Below, one piece after another: positions 24,331-33,542 of a stretch of 61,932 nt of DNA. Each line of letters begins with the position of its first letter. Positions within the stretch are counted from its first letter, which is position 1. The notes beneath the pieces are model-generated. The model had not been told where the DNA came from. It saw only the letters and a list, made by a program, of their open reading frames with translations, and searched no databases. The translations under genes and the position numbers were made by a program. Source of the stretch: Alloalcanivorax balearicus MACL04. Its GTDB lineage: Bacteria; Pseudomonadota; Gammaproteobacteria; Pseudomonadales; Alcanivoracaceae. Where the stretch lies: positions 1-61,932 of the forward strand of contig NZ_ARXS01000024.1 in NCBI RefSeq assembly GCF_025532145.1. The letters are read 5' to 3'.

Positions 24331-24932
24331 GCCGGCGCCTCCGCGCCCAGATGCAGCCGCCGCACATCATCGCCGACCCGGTGGTGGGAGGTATACAGCA
24401 CTAAAGTGCCGTCGCCGGCGGCATCGCGTATGCGCTGGTCCAGGCGCGCCACGCCGTTCTGGTCGATGGCGGTGTAGGGCTCGTCCAGCACCCACACTTT
24501 TTTCGGCGCCAGCCACAACCGCGCCAGCGCCACCCGGCGCTTCTGCCCGGCGGAGAGATGCGCCGCCGGCACGTCTTCGAAGCCGTACAGGTCCACCGCG
24601 TCCAGGGCCGCGTCCACGTCCCCCGGCTGGTTGTTCAGCGCGGCACTGAAACGCAGATTCTCACGGGCGGTCAACTCTTCACGCACGCCGGGCTGATGCC
24701 CCAGATAGAGCAAATCCGGCGCCAGCGGCGAATGCCAGCGCACCTGGCCTTCATAAAAACCGTGCAGCCCTACCAGAATCCGCAACAAAGTGGTCTTGCC
24801 CGCCCCGTTGGCGCCGGTAATCTGCCAGATCTCGCCGGCGCGGGCCTGGAACGCCAGATCACGGAACAGCACGCGCTCATCCCGTTCGCACTGGAGCTGC
24901 CGGACGGTCAGACGAAGGGAGTCACTGCTCAT
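24327..24932 (-). CDS. ccmA: Cytochrome c biogenesis ATPase CcmA
   Basis: A 201-residue ABC ATPase. Walker A is TGANGAGKTT (residues about 39-48), the signature LSAGQKRRVALARL, Walker B VWVLDEP, and the switch histidine YTSHHRV. The ATG has CAGGAG upstream. First gene of ccmABCDE; ccmFGHI lie separately at 46-50 kb. Confidence 0.95.
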   Translation of the reverse strand: MSSDSLRLTVRQLQCERDERVLFRDLAFQARAGEIWQITGANGAGKTTLLRILVGLHGFYEGQVRWHSPLAPDLLYLGHQPGVREELTARENLRFSAALNNQPGDVDAALDAVDLYGFEDVPAAHLSAGQKRRVALARLWLAPKKVWVLDEPYTAIDQNGVARLDQRIRDAAGDGTLVLYTSHHRVGDDVRRLHLGAEAPA

Positions 24933-25039
24933 GGGGCTCCTGATCAGGAAATAACAGGCGTTGGGCTGGGTTCGGCGGCGCAGTATAGCATGTATTTCCG
25001 CTATGATTGGTGGGACAAAACAGCATACGGGGAGAGCCC

Positions 25040-25507
25040 ATGGGCATCGAAATCGAACGCAAATTCCTGGTCCGCGACAGTGCCTTTCTCGACGCCCTCG
25101 ACGGCGAGCGATTGACCCAGGGCTATCTCAGCCACGACAAGCGGGCCACGGTGCGTGTGCGGATCAAGGGCGGCAGCGCCTGGCTCACCATCAAGGGGGA
25201 AACCCACGGCGCCAGCCGTAGCGAATTCGAATACCCGATCCCGCCGCAGGACGCCCGCGCCATGCTCGACGAACTGTGCGGCGAAGGTGTCATCGACAAA
25301 ACCCGCTACCTCGTTCCCCACCAGGGCCACACCTGGGAAGTGGATGTCTTCCACGGCGACAACCAGGGCCTGATCGTCGCCGAACTGGAACTGGACCACG
25401 AAGACCAGACCTTCCCCCTGCCCCCGTGGATCGGCGACGAGGTCACCGGCGACCCGCGCTACTACAACAGCGCGCTGAGCAAAACCCCGCACAAACAAAG
25501 CAGTTAA
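25040..25507 (+). CDS. CYTH domain protein (inorganic triphosphatase type)
   Basis: A 155-residue single CYTH domain. The signature EIERKFLV at residues 3-10 is followed by GYLSHDKRATVRVRIKGGSAWLTIKG (basic strands of the triphosphate tunnel), SRSEFEYPIP, KTRYLVPHQGHTWEVDVFHGDN and IVAELELDHEDQ, so all the acidic and basic tunnel residues of the family are there. Single-domain bacterial members mostly hydrolyse tripolyphosphate. ATG 25040 has GGGGAGAG upstream. The stop TAA TAG comes from the neighbouring heptamer array. Confidence 0.9.
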   Translation: MGIEIERKFLVRDSAFLDALDGERLTQGYLSHDKRATVRVRIKGGSAWLTIKGETHGASRSEFEYPIPPQDARAMLDELCGEGVIDKTRYLVPHQGHTWEVDVFHGDNQGLIVAELELDHEDQTFPLPPWIGDEVTGDPRYYNSALSKTPHKQSS

Positions 25508-25701
25508 TAGTTAAAAATGAACAGTGAATAGTGCGCGAGAGGGGGCAAGCGAAACTGAAAGGCAAAGCGCCGCGTGCAACGGCTGAGCAGGTCCCTTGCC
25601 GCGGAAAACAAAATTTGAAACGTCATTTGCGAGTACGCAACCACCATTTGCGATACCGCAATCTTTCTGTTTTTTTAACTGTTCACTCTTAACTGTTCAT
25701 T
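25502..25701. repeat. Heptamer-array punctuation element 2
   Basis: Left arm of five heptamers (AGTTAAT, AGTTAAA, AATGAAC, AGTGAAT, AGTGCGC; 25502-25536) and an inverted right arm of four (25674-25701). In between are two hairpins of the type TTGCG-N4-CGCAA (25627-25640 and 25648-25661), as in element 1, followed by a T run. The left arm supplies the stop codon of the CYTH gene. Confidence 0.8.
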
Positions 25702-25729
25702 GTTCCCTGCCTTTTCCTTGCTCTATTAT
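25700..25729 (+). promoter_or_regulatory. Candidate sigma-70 promoter of sugE
   Basis: TTGTTC (25700-25705) and TATTAT (25724-25729) are 18 bases apart, and a start near 25736 would place the guanidine-II riboswitch at the very 5' end of the mRNA, as usual. Only the position and the two hexamers support it. Confidence 0.5.
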
Positions 25730-25735
25730 GGTGCA

Positions 25736-25797
25736 CACCCCAAGGACGACCTCGGGGCGCGGCGTTGAGCGCCGCCTGTTCCGGGGACGACCCCGCC
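25736..25797 (+). promoter_or_regulatory. Guanidine-II riboswitch (mini-ykkC)
   Basis: Two hairpins with the diagnostic ACGA tetraloop closed by GG/CC: P1 CCCCAAGG-ACGA-CCTCGGGG (25738-25757) and P2 CGGGG-ACGA-CCCCG (25782-25795). The linker contains a third hairpin, GCGGCG-TTGA-GCGCCGC. The structure lies 18 bases before the sugE start codon, with the ribosome-binding site AAAAGGA directly behind P2. Known guanidine-II riboswitches bind one guanidinium per loop and turn on Gdx-type exporters, which fits the gene downstream. Confidence 0.92.
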
Positions 25798-25814
25798 ACG
25801 AAAAGGACCTCGTC

Positions 25815-26129
25815 ATGGCGTGGTATCTGCTGTTCCTCGCCGGTCTGCTGGAAACCGGCTGGGCCATCGGGCTCAAATACACCGAAGGTTTCACCCGCCC
25901 GCTCCCGACCTTGCTCACCGTCACCGCCATGGCCATCAGCTTCTGGCTGTTGTCCACGGCGATGAAAACCCTGCCAGTAGGCACCGCCTACGCGGTGTGG
26001 ACCGGCATCGGCGCCACCGGCGCGGTGATTCTCGGTATCGTGCTGTTCCAGGAACCGGCGACACCGGCCCGGTTGCTGTGCGTGGCCGCCATCGTCGGCG
26101 GCATCATCGGACTCAAGCTGATAGGTTGA
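25815..26129 (+). CDS. sugE: Guanidinium exporter SugE/Gdx (SMR family)
   Basis: A 104-residue small multidrug resistance protein with four helices. The catalytic glutamate is in [19 protein letters not shown] (E13), and [26 protein letters not shown] is the SugE/Gdx-type signature. Gdx proteins exchange guanidinium for protons across the inner membrane. The guanidine-II riboswitch upstream supports this function over a general quaternary-ammonium pump. The gene is convergent with metR and overlaps its end by 17 bases. Confidence 0.95.
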   Translation: MAWYLLFLAGLLETGWAIGLKYTEGFTRPLPTLLTVTAMAISFWLLSTAMKTLPVGTAYAVWTGIGATGAVILGIVLFQEPATPARLLCVAAIVGGIIGLKLIG

Positions 26130-27039
26130 CCCGCCGGATGCCGGACAGGTTTTTGAAGCACAGTGCCTCGGCGGTCTCCATGAAGTCCTGAATAAAGGGC
26201 ACCGTCTGATCCCCCTGGCGTACCGCGGCATACAGGGTGCGCCAGACCCCTTCCTCGCCCAGCCTCACGCTTTTCACCAAACCCAGATCGAGATACTCGG
26301 TCAGCGCCCAGTTCGGCAGCGCCGCCACGCCACGACCGGCGGCCACCAACTGCACCATCATCGGCGTCAGCTCAGCGGTGCGCACCGAGCCCGGCGCCAC
26401 CCCGGCCGGGTCAAGGAAAGCGGTGAACACGTCCAGCCGTTCACGCTCCACCGGATAGGTGATCAAGGTCTGCTCCGCCAACGCCCCGGGCTCAATAAAG
26501 CGCCGCGCCGCCCATTCACTGTCGCGCGCCACCGCCAGCACCAGTTCGTAGCGGAACAGCGGCAGGTAGCACACCGCCGGGTCGTCCACCGGGTCCGAGG
26601 TCACCACCATGTCCAGATCGCCCCGGGTCAGCGCGGTCAGCGGCTCGAAGCCGAAGGCGGCGGACAGATCCAGCTCCACTTCCGGCCAGTCCTCGCGGAA
26701 CCGGTCCAGCGCCGGCATCAGCCACTGGAAGCAGGAGTGGCATTCGATGGCGATGTGCAGGCGGCCGCTGTCACCGGCGGAGAGCCGCTTCAATTCGGTC
26801 TCGGTTTTCTTCACCAGCGGCAGGATCTGCCGGGCCAGCGCCAGCAGGCGGCTGCCGGCGGTGGTGAACCGCACCGGCCGCGTGCGCCGCACGATCAGTT
26901 CCAACCCGAGCCGGTGCTCCAGATCCTTCAACTGATGGGACAGGGCGGACTGAGTGACATGCAGCCGCTCCGAGGCTTCCACCAAGGAACCGGCGTCGTC
27001 GATGGCCTGCAGGGTGCGCAGATGGCGCAGCTCCAACAT
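26113..27039 (-). CDS. metR: LysR-type regulator MetR
   Basis: A 308-residue LysR protein of the MetR type: [45 protein letters not shown] (helix-turn-helix), [28 protein letters not shown] as effector-domain start. MetR activates metE with homocysteine as co-inducer. It is divergent from metE across 102 bases. TGAG-AGATC-CTCA overlapping the metR start could be part of an operator, but a clear TGAA-N5-TTCA box was not found. Confidence 0.93.
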   Translation of the reverse strand: MLELRHLRTLQAIDDAGSLVEASERLHVTQSALSHQLKDLEHRLGLELIVRRTRPVRFTTAGSRLLALARQILPLVKKTETELKRLSAGDSGRLHIAIECHSCFQWLMPALDRFREDWPEVELDLSAAFGFEPLTALTRGDLDMVVTSDPVDDPAVCYLPLFRYELVLAVARDSEWAARRFIEPGALAEQTLITYPVERERLDVFTAFLDPAGVAPGSVRTAELTPMMVQLVAAGRGVAALPNWALTEYLDLGLVKSVRLGEEGVWRTLYAAVRQGDQTVPFIQDFMETAEALCFKNLSGIRRVNLSA

Positions 27040-27141
27040 GAGAGATCCTCATATTAAAGATTAGATATTTGATTTTGTCTCAACAGACAGTCCCACCACA
27101 ATAGCGCCATTGAAATCCGACCGCATTCGAAAGGACCGATC

Positions 27142-29430
27142 ATGACCACCTTGCACAACCTGGGCTTCCCGCGCATCGGCGCCCGCCGGGAATTGAAACA
27201 GGCACAGGAAGCCTACTGGGCCGGCACCTTGCAGCAAAGCGAACTGGAACACGTTGGCCGCAGTCTGCGCGAACGGCACTGGGCCCTGCAGGCACAGGCC
27301 GGCATCGATCTGCTGCCAGTGGGCGACTTCGCCTGGTACGACCAGATTCTGGAATTCTCCTGCCTGCTCGGTGTGGTGCCGGCGCGCTTCGGCCACGACG
27401 CCGATGCCGACGTGGATCTGGACACCCTGTTTCGCATGGCCCGTGGCCGCGCGCCCACCGGCACCCCGGCGGCCGCCTGCGAAATGACCAAGTGGTTCGA
27501 CACCAACTACCATTACATCGTGCCGGAACTGGCCGCCGATCAGAACTTCCGCATCGCCCGCGAAAGTCTGTTCGAGCAGGTCGAGGAAGCCAAGGCCCTC
27601 GGCCACGATCCGAAACCGGTGATCCCCGGCCCGCTGACCTACCTCTACCTGAGCAAGGGCGAGGACTTCGACGGCGCCGACGACAGCGCCAAGCTGGCTT
27701 TGCTGGATAATCTGATTCCGGTTTACCGCCGGATTCTGCAGCGGCTGGCGGATCAAGGCGTGCAATGGGTGCAGATCGACGAACCGATCCTGGTGCTGGA
27801 TCTGCCCGACGCCTGGCAGCGCGCCTACCTGCGGGTCTATGACCAACTGGCCGCCGCCAGCACTGCCCGGCTGCTGCTGGCCACGTATTTCGGCGCGCTG
27901 AAGAACAACCTGTTCACCGCCCTGGAACTGCCGGTGGCCGGCCTGCACCTGGACCGGGTGCGCGGCGATGACGATCTGGAACAAGTGATCAGCCGGCTCG
28001 GTGACAAGGTGCTCTCCCTCGGCTACATCAACGGCCGTAATATCTGGCGCACCGACCTGGATGCCGCTCTGGCCACCCTGAAGCCGCTCAAGGAGGCACT
28101 TGGCGACCGTTTGTGGCTGGCGCCTTCCTGCTCCCTGCTGCACAGCCCGGTGGACCTGGACCAGGAAGACAAGCTCGATACCGAACTGAAAAGCTGGCTC
28201 AGCTTCGCCAAACAAAAGCTGGATGAACTGGCCCTGCTGGGCGGCGCGCTGGACGGCGATGCCGCCGCCGAGGCGGGCCTGCAAGCGCAACGCAAAGCAC
28301 TGCGGGCACGCTCTGAATCCACCCGCATACATAACCCGGCGGTGGCCGAGCGGATCGGCGCCAGCGGCGACCTTTCCCGTGATCGTCTGAGCCCGTTCGC
28401 TGAACGTATCGCCAAACAACAGGACGCGCTGAAACTGCCGGCGTTCCCCACCACCACCATCGGCTCTTTCCCGCAGACCCGGGAAATCCGCGAAGCGCGC
28501 CGGGACTGGAAAGCCGGCAAACTCGATGACGCCGCCTACACCGAACAGATGAAGCAGGAAATCGCCCGCTGCATCCGTTATCAGGAAGAAGTGGAACTGG
28601 ATGTGCTGGTGCACGGCGAAGCCGAACGCAACGACATGGTGGAGTATTTCGGTGAGCTGCTGGAGGGCTTCGCCTTCACCCGCTTCGGCTGGGTGCAGAG
28701 CTACGGTTCCCGTTGCGTGAAACCGCCGATCATTTTCGGCGACGTGCGGCGCCCTGATCCAATGACGGTGGCATGGGCCCGCTACGCCCAGTCCCTGACC
28801 GATAAGCCGGTAAAGGGTATGCTCACCGGCCCGGTGACGATTCTGCAATGGTCCTTCGTGCGCGACGATCAGCCTCGCTCGGAAACCTGCAAGCAGATCG
28901 CCCTGGCCCTGCGTGACGAAGTACAGGATCTGGAAAGCGCCGGCATCAAGGTGATTCAAATCGACGAGCCGGCCCTGCGCGAAGGCCTGCCGCTGCGCCA
29001 GGGGGACTGGCAAGCCTACCTGGACTGGGCGGTGGACTGCTTCCGCCTGGCCACCGTGGGAGTCGATGATGACACCCAGATCCACACCCACATGTGCTAT
29101 TCCGAGTTCAACGACATCATCGAGGCGATCGCCGCCCTGGATGCCGACGTGATCACCATCGAGACCTCCCGGTCCAACATGGAGCTGCTGGATGCGTTCC
29201 GCGACTTCCAGTACCCCAACGACATCGGTCCGGGGGTGTATGACATCCACTCCCCTAACGAACCGGACGTGGCCTGGATGGTGGGTTTGATGGAAAAAGC
29301 CGCCGAGCGGCTGCCGAAGGAACGGCTGTGGGTCAATCCGGATTGCGGCCTGAAAACCCGCAAGTGGGAAGAGACCCAGGGCGCCCTGGCCAACATGGTG
29401 GCCGCCGCCAAGCAATTGCGCACGGCGTAA
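27142..29430 (+). CDS. metE: Cobalamin-independent methionine synthase MetE
   Basis: Transfers the methyl group of 5-methyltetrahydropteroyl-triglutamate to homocysteine, in the cytoplasm. 762 residues, the normal length, with two barrels. N-terminal: [23 protein letters not shown]-terminal: [37 protein letters not shown], and the zinc ligands in [12 protein letters not shown] (His and Cys), the glutamate in HGEAER, and the last cysteine in [12 protein letters not shown]. Fits with divergent metR. AAGGACC precedes the start. Confidence 0.97.
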   Translation: MTTLHNLGFPRIGARRELKQAQEAYWAGTLQQSELEHVGRSLRERHWALQAQAGIDLLPVGDFAWYDQILEFSCLLGVVPARFGHDADADVDLDTLFRMARGRAPTGTPAAACEMTKWFDTNYHYIVPELAADQNFRIARESLFEQVEEAKALGHDPKPVIPGPLTYLYLSKGEDFDGADDSAKLALLDNLIPVYRRILQRLADQGVQWVQIDEPILVLDLPDAWQRAYLRVYDQLAAASTARLLLATYFGALKNNLFTALELPVAGLHLDRVRGDDDLEQVISRLGDKVLSLGYINGRNIWRTDLDAALATLKPLKEALGDRLWLAPSCSLLHSPVDLDQEDKLDTELKSWLSFAKQKLDELALLGGALDGDAAAEAGLQAQRKALRARSESTRIHNPAVAERIGASGDLSRDRLSPFAERIAKQQDALKLPAFPTTTIGSFPQTREIREARRDWKAGKLDDAAYTEQMKQEIARCIRYQEEVELDVLVHGEAERNDMVEYFGELLEGFAFTRFGWVQSYGSRCVKPPIIFGDVRRPDPMTVAWARYAQSLTDKPVKGMLTGPVTILQWSFVRDDQPRSETCKQIALALRDEVQDLESAGIKVIQIDEPALREGLPLRQGDWQAYLDWAVDCFRLATVGVDDDTQIHTHMCYSEFNDIIEAIAALDADVITIETSRSNMELLDAFRDFQYPNDIGPGVYDIHSPNEPDVAWMVGLMEKAAERLPKERLWVNPDCGLKTRKWEETQGALANMVAAAKQLRTA

Positions 29431-29523
29431 AAAAGGTTCCTCTTGGATTAACGGGACTAAGTGCCTCCATCGGGGGCACGAGGCTGTACGGAGGCCTTCC
29501 GGAGGCATAGAAAGGATTACAAC

Positions 29524-29600
29524 GCCGCTGTGGGAGCTTGCCTGCAAGCGAATGGACTCTCGGGCCCCAAATTCGCTTGCAGGCAAGCTCCCACAGCGGC
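29524..29600. repeat. REP pair (inverted, BIME-like)
   Basis: A plus copy (GCCGCTGTGGGAGCTTGCCT...GCGAAT, 29524-29553) and its inverted partner (29571-29600), separated by 17 bases, can form a cruciform of 30-bp arms. It lies in the 338-base gap between metE and nasS. A smaller hairpin (GTGCCTCC-ATC-GGGGGCAC, 29461-29479) directly after metE may help end its transcript. Confidence 0.88.
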
Positions 29601-29667
29601 GTTGTAGCAACTCCCGAATTTATGTTTCCAAGGCCAGAAGAACACCTGCGCTTGCCGATTGCCTCGA

Positions 29668-29739
29668 AGCTGAGCCGCGTTACGCTTTTGCGGGACCCTG
29701 CTTCACGGCGTTCCCGCAAAAGCGTAACGCGGCTCAGCT
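29668..29739. repeat. Long 28-bp hairpin with CCCTGCTT loop, copy 2
   Basis: Arms 29668-29695 and 29712-29739 are perfectly complementary over 28 bp; the loop is CCCTGCTTCACGGCGT. The stem shares no sequence with the hairpin at 19413-19482, but arm length and loop start are the same. It lies between the REP pair and the end of nasS, downstream of both neighbouring genes. Confidence 0.9.
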
Positions 29740-29768
29740 GTCCTTGATGGAGGGTAACCCGGCCCCCC

Positions 29769-30929
29769 TCACTCCACCTGCAACAACCGGTCCGGCCCCA
29801 GCTCCACCGGCGCGGGATCGCCGGGTAGCCGCCACTGGCCAGCGTGCCTTTCCGCCGGCTTGTGATCCACCTCCGGCAGATTGCTCAGATCACGCACCGC
29901 GTCCCGATACAGATCCGTGCGGTAGCATTGCGCGGCGAAAGTGCTTTTCTCTTCGATGCGGCCCTGCCGCCATCGCTGCATCTCGCCGAGCAGAAATTCC
30001 GCGTCCGAGCGCCAGGGGAAATTGGCCTGGTAAGCGGAAAACACATGAAAATGATGGCGTGGGAACGGCTGACCGGTGAGCCCGCCGGGCAGGCGCTGGG
30101 AAAACGGCGCGCCGATCACTTCCGCCGGCACGCCCAGCCAGGCCGGGTGAGCCAGCCACTCGAGACACTCCTGCAGATGCTCATCGGCATGGGCCGCCGC
30201 CCGATACAGCGCGCGCAGCAGAGCACGATGGGTATCCGGATGGGCCGCCGCCCATTCACGGGTCACCGCCAGCACTTTTTCCGGCGCGTTTTCCCAGATC
30301 TGGTAGCCGGACAGAATGCAATGTCCGGCGCCGGTGAGCGCCGCCAGACTGTTCCAGGGTTCGCCCACGCAGAAACCGTCAATGTGACCCAACCGCAGGT
30401 GATCCACCATTTGCGACGGCGGCAGCACCACCAGTTTGACATCGTGGTCCGGGTCAAGACCGGCCACCGCCAGCCAGTGGCGCAATTGATAGGCGTGGCA
30501 GGAAAACGGAAACACCACCGCCAGCACCAGAGGCGCGTCACCGGCGCTGGCACGGGCCGCCACCAGCTTGTTCAGCGCCACCGCCATGTCCTGAGGCGAG
30601 GGCCCCGACGCCAGCGCACACAGACCGTGATACAGCATCGGCGACACGGTCACGCCATTACCGTTGACGCCCATGGAAAAGGCCGTGGCCAGCGGCTTCT
30701 TGATGCAACCCAGGCCGAGCGATGTGCCCAACAACATGGGCGCCAGCATCGGCGCCGCGTTCACCTGCCCCACCAGCAAGCGATCACGCAGGCTGGCCCA
30801 ACTCCACTCCGGTTGCAGTTCCACCTCCAGCCCTTCATCGGCGAAATAACCGGCTTGCTGGGCCACCACCAGAGGCAGGCTGTCGGTGAGCGGCATATAG
30901 CCAATGCGGACATGCTGAGTTTGCTTCAT
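29769..30929 (-). CDS. nasS: Nitrate/nitrite sensor NasS
   Basis: A 386-residue protein of the NrtA/CmpA periplasmic-binding fold but without any signal peptide (starts MKQTQHVRIGYMPLTDSLPLVVAQQAGYFADEGLEVEL), hence cytoplasmic. Shared ligand-site segments with NrtA are GVNGNGVTVS, GHIDGFCVGEPWNSLA and YQIWENAPEKVLAVTREWA. In known NasS-NasT pairs NasS holds NasT inactive until nitrate or nitrite binds. ATG 30929 has AGGGG upstream; a GTG two codons earlier overlaps the nasT stop. Last gene of the cluster. Confidence 0.92.
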   Translation of the reverse strand: MKQTQHVRIGYMPLTDSLPLVVAQQAGYFADEGLEVELQPEWSWASLRDRLLVGQVNAAPMLAPMLLGTSLGLGCIKKPLATAFSMGVNGNGVTVSPMLYHGLCALASGPSPQDMAVALNKLVAARASAGDAPLVLAVVFPFSCHAYQLRHWLAVAGLDPDHDVKLVVLPPSQMVDHLRLGHIDGFCVGEPWNSLAALTGAGHCILSGYQIWENAPEKVLAVTREWAAAHPDTHRALLRALYRAAAHADEHLQECLEWLAHPAWLGVPAEVIGAPFSQRLPGGLTGQPFPRHHFHVFSAYQANFPWRSDAEFLLGEMQRWRQGRIEEKSTFAAQCYRTDLYRDAVRDLSNLPEVDHKPAERHAGQWRLPGDPAPVELGPDRLLQVE

Positions 30930-30931
30930 CG

Positions 30932-31537
30932 TCACCCCTGGGCTTTCAACAGATCGGCGTAATCCAACACCGAACGGGCCACCAGGATCAGCGGTTGCCC
31001 GGTGTTCATGGCCTGCCGCCGCAGCATGGCGTAGGCGTCCTGCTCATTGAGGCGGCGCCGTTGCATCAACAAGCCCTTGGCGCGCTCGATCAGCTTGCGC
31101 TCCTCCAGCGCCTCCCGGGTCTTCTCCAGCTCCTCTCGAAGCGCTTGGTACTCACGGAAGCGGGCGGTGGCCACCCGCATCACGCCGCGCACCCGGGACA
31201 GGTCGGTTTCACCGGCCACATAGGCGCTGACGCCAGCGCGCAACGCGGCGACGATCAGGTCCTCGTCGTCCTGCCCGCAGAACATGACGATGGGACGGGG
31301 CATGTCGCGCTGCACCAGCGCCATACTCTCCAGCGTATCGCGGTCCGGCGCGTTCATATCGACGATCACCATGTCCGGATTGCACGCCATCACTTTCTGT
31401 GACAAACCGGCGGCGCTGGTGAGGCGGCACAGAATGACGTGCCCTTCATCTTCCAGGGCCCGCTCAAGCATCGCTGCCCGCGGCGGCTGATCGTCCACCA
31501 GCATGATCTTCAATGGCATGGGCTTGTCGGCATCCAT
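30932..31537 (-). CDS. nasT: ANTAR-domain antiterminator NasT
   Basis: A 201-residue RNA-binding response regulator. The receiver-like domain (KIMLVDDQPPRAAMLERAL, DMVIVDMNAPD) occupies residues 8-125. A coiled linker (EYQALREELEKTREALEERK) leads into the ANTAR domain, LIERAKGLLMQRRRLNEQDAYAMLRRQAMNT, at about 145-195. It binds two-hairpin RNA targets and prevents termination; such a target lies before nrtA at 34984-35023. Preceded by its own sigma-54 promoter and followed directly by nasS. Confidence 0.95.
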   Translation of the reverse strand: MDADKPMPLKIMLVDDQPPRAAMLERALEDEGHVILCRLTSAAGLSQKVMACNPDMVIVDMNAPDRDTLESMALVQRDMPRPIVMFCGQDDEDLIVAALRAGVSAYVAGETDLSRVRGVMRVATARFREYQALREELEKTREALEERKLIERAKGLLMQRRRLNEQDAYAMLRRQAMNTGQPLILVARSVLDYADLLKAQG

Positions 31538-31561
31538 GTTGGTTGGCTTCCCCCCGGTTGT

Positions 31562-31577
31562 AGCAACCGCTGTGCCA
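31562..31577 (-). promoter_or_regulatory. Sigma-54 promoter of nasT-nasS
   Basis: On the minus strand TGGCACAGCGGTTGCT matches the consensus TGGCAC-N5-TTGCW completely. The expected start point near 31551 leaves a leader of only about 14 bases before the nasT ATG, with GGAAG as ribosome-binding site. NtrC-type nitrogen control is implied. Confidence 0.85.
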
Positions 31578-31615
31578 AGCGGTCATGGCCCGGTTTTCAT
31601 GCCGCGCACGGACGG

Positions 31616-31655
31616 GGGCGCGGGAAACGCACCGATCAGGTGCAAACCCGCGCCC
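31616..31655. other. Two-level stem-loop between nrtD and nasT
   Basis: GGGCGCGGG pairs perfectly with CCCGCGCCC, and the loop contains a second stem, GCACC-GATCA-GGTGC. No T run follows on the minus strand. It may protect the nrtABD mRNA end or reduce read-through into nasT. Confidence 0.6.
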
Positions 31656-31679
31656 TGATCCGCACCGTCATGACGCCGA

Positions 31680-32516
31680 TTACGCCTGCCGCCGCTGCTG
31701 CGGCGCCGGGTCCGGACGGCTGGGCAAGGCGGTGACCTTGTTTTGCTTTTCATACAGAAACCGCAGCACCTTTTGCCGGCAGCGGTGGTAAACGGGATCG
31801 TCCGCCAACGCCAACCGGTCCCTGGGGCGTGGCAGCGCCACTGGCAGCACTTCGCCGATGGTGGCGGACGGGCCGTTGCTCATCATCACGATGCGATCGG
31901 ACAACAGTACCGCCTCGTCCACATCGTGGGTGATCATGATCACGGTGGTGCCCAGTTGCGCGTGAATCGCCATCAGTGAATCCTGCAGATGAGCACGGGT
32001 AAGCGCGTCCAGCGCGCCGAAAGGCTCATCCATGAGCAGCACGCGCGGTTGCATGGCCAGCGCCCGGGCAATGCCCACCCGCTGCTTCATGCCGCCGGAG
32101 ATCTCTTGAGGGGTCTTGTCCATGGCGTGCGCCATGTGCACCAGCTCCAGGTTATACGCCACCCAGTCCCGCATTTCCTTTTTGCTTTTCTGTTTGCGGA
32201 ACACCTGCCGCACCGCCAGTTCCACGTTTTCAAAGGCGGTGAGCCAGGGCAGCAGCGAGTGATTCTGGAACACCACCGCCCGTTCCGGGCCAGGCTCGGT
32301 GACTTCCCGCCGCTCCAGAATCACGCCGCCATCGGTGGCGCGCAGCAAGCCGGCGACGATGTTCAGCACGGTGGATTTGCCGCAGCCGGAGTGACCGATC
32401 AGCGACACGAATTCACCGGCGGCGATTTTCAGATTCACCCCCTTCAAGGCTTCGAAACGCCCTGTCGGTGTATCAAAGGCCATGCCTACGTTGGACAGTT
32501 CCAATAATGCCGTCAT
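31680..32516 (-). CDS. nrtD: Nitrate ABC transporter ATPase NrtD/NasD
   Basis: A 278-residue ATPase of the nitrate/taurine/sulfonate class. Walker [11 protein letters not shown] loop [11 protein letters not shown], signature [16 protein letters not shown], Walker [17 protein letters not shown], switch [11 protein letters not shown]... (seen as [21 protein letters not shown]). It lacks the NrtA-like extension of cyanobacterial NrtC. AGGAGAAGGT precedes ATG 32516. Third gene of nrtABD. Confidence 0.92.
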   Translation of the reverse strand: MTALLELSNVGMAFDTPTGRFEALKGVNLKIAAGEFVSLIGHSGCGKSTVLNIVAGLLRATDGGVILERREVTEPGPERAVVFQNHSLLPWLTAFENVELAVRQVFRKQKSKKEMRDWVAYNLELVHMAHAMDKTPQEISGGMKQRVGIARALAMQPRVLLMDEPFGALDALTRAHLQDSLMAIHAQLGTTVIMITHDVDEAVLLSDRIVMMSNGPSATIGEVLPVALPRPRDRLALADDPVYHRCRQKVLRFLYEKQNKVTALPSRPDPAPQQRRQA

Positions 32517-32524
32517 ACCTTCTC

Positions 32525-33526
32525 CTAGCGCTGCGCGGCGCTCTTGTCCCATACCAGAAACCGTTGCAGCGCCAGCATCAACCGGTCCAACAGAAAACCG
32601 ATCAACCCGATCACCAACACCGCCACCATGATGCGGCCCAGTGACTGGGAGCTGCCGTTCTGGAATTCATCCCAGACGAATTTTCCGAGGCCCGGATTCT
32701 GCGCCAGCATTTCCGCGGCGATCAGCACCATCCAGGCGATTCCCAGACTCAATCGCAGGCCGGTGAACATCATCGGCAGCGCCGAGGGCAACACAATGCG
32801 GCGCACATGCTCGAAAGCATTAAGACGCAACACCCGCGACACATTGGTCAGATCGCTGCTCACCGAGGTCACGCCCACCGCGGTGTTCAGCAAGGTGGGC
32901 CATAAACAACACAGCGTGACGGTGAACATGGAAGTGAGAAACGACTTGGCCAGCCAGGGATCACTGCTGGTGTAAACGGCGCTGACCACCATAGTCACCA
33001 GCGGCAGCCAGGCCAGCGGCGATACCGGTTTGAAAATCTGGATCAGCGGATTCATCGCCGCGTGCACGCCGGCGCTCAGGCCGACCACGATGCCCAGCGG
33101 TATGGCCAGCGCCGAGGCCAGCAGAAAGCCGCTCATCACGGTAATCAGACTGGTACCGACCTGGTCGAAAAAGGTGGGCGCGCCGGTATAGTCCCGGCGT
33201 ACCGGTTGCCAGTCCGGTTGCTGCGCCAGCCGCGTCTCGATGTATTTCTCCTGACGCTCATGGAAAGCCGCTTCCTGCTGCCGCCCTTGACGATGCTCCT
33301 GATAGAGCGCCTGGGTTTGCTCCCATACGGTGGCGGGGCCGGGAAACTGCCCCAGCGAGGTTTGAATGTTCTGCGCCGCCCAATGCCATAACAGCAGGAA
33401 CAGCGCGATACCCAGAAGCGGCCATACCAGTTGCCGCAACATCGCTTGTTGCTGCGCCGGCCCGGCCTTGCCGCGCATCAGATCGCGATAGGGCGCCAAC
33501 CAGTCCGGTAGCGTCATCGTCACCAT
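32525..33526 (-). CDS. nrtB: Nitrate ABC transporter permease NrtB
   Basis: A 333-residue inner-membrane permease. The first 120 residues hold one helix (LVWPLLGIALFLLLWHWAA) and a hydrophilic, glutamine-rich insert (QEHRQGRQQEAAFHERQEKY) that makes it longer than cyanobacterial NrtB. The core has five helices with the ATPase-coupling loop FEHVRRIVLPSALPMMFTGLRLSLGIAW. GGAGGATCC directly precedes the start. Confidence 0.92.
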   Translation of the reverse strand: MVTMTLPDWLAPYRDLMRGKAGPAQQQAMLRQLVWPLLGIALFLLLWHWAAQNIQTSLGQFPGPATVWEQTQALYQEHRQGRQQEAAFHERQEKYIETRLAQQPDWQPVRRDYTGAPTFFDQVGTSLITVMSGFLLASALAIPLGIVVGLSAGVHAAMNPLIQIFKPVSPLAWLPLVTMVVSAVYTSSDPWLAKSFLTSMFTVTLCCLWPTLLNTAVGVTSVSSDLTNVSRVLRLNAFEHVRRIVLPSALPMMFTGLRLSLGIAWMVLIAAEMLAQNPGLGKFVWDEFQNGSSQSLGRIMVAVLVIGLIGFLLDRLMLALQRFLVWDKSAAQR

Positions 33527-33542
33527 GGATCCTCCTCGCCGC

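Noticed and set aside
22876-24477. A 533-codon frame antisense to ccmBCA, and a similar 516-codon frame antisense to ccmF (48249-49799)
   Set aside because: Gln/His/Arg-rich composition without domains; the ccm genes on the other strand are certain.
27040-27141. Cobalamin or SAM riboswitch before metE
   Set aside because: Only 102 bases separate metR and metE, with no hairpin set; MetR control explains the gene.
27061-29610. An 849-codon open frame antisense to metE
   Set aside because: It mirrors metE, is full of His/Gln/Arg from reversed codons and has no family resemblance; it is a by-product of high GC.
29769-30929. nasS as a second periplasmic nitrate-binding protein
   Set aside because: It has no signal peptide and is translationally linked to nasT, so the sensor role fits better.
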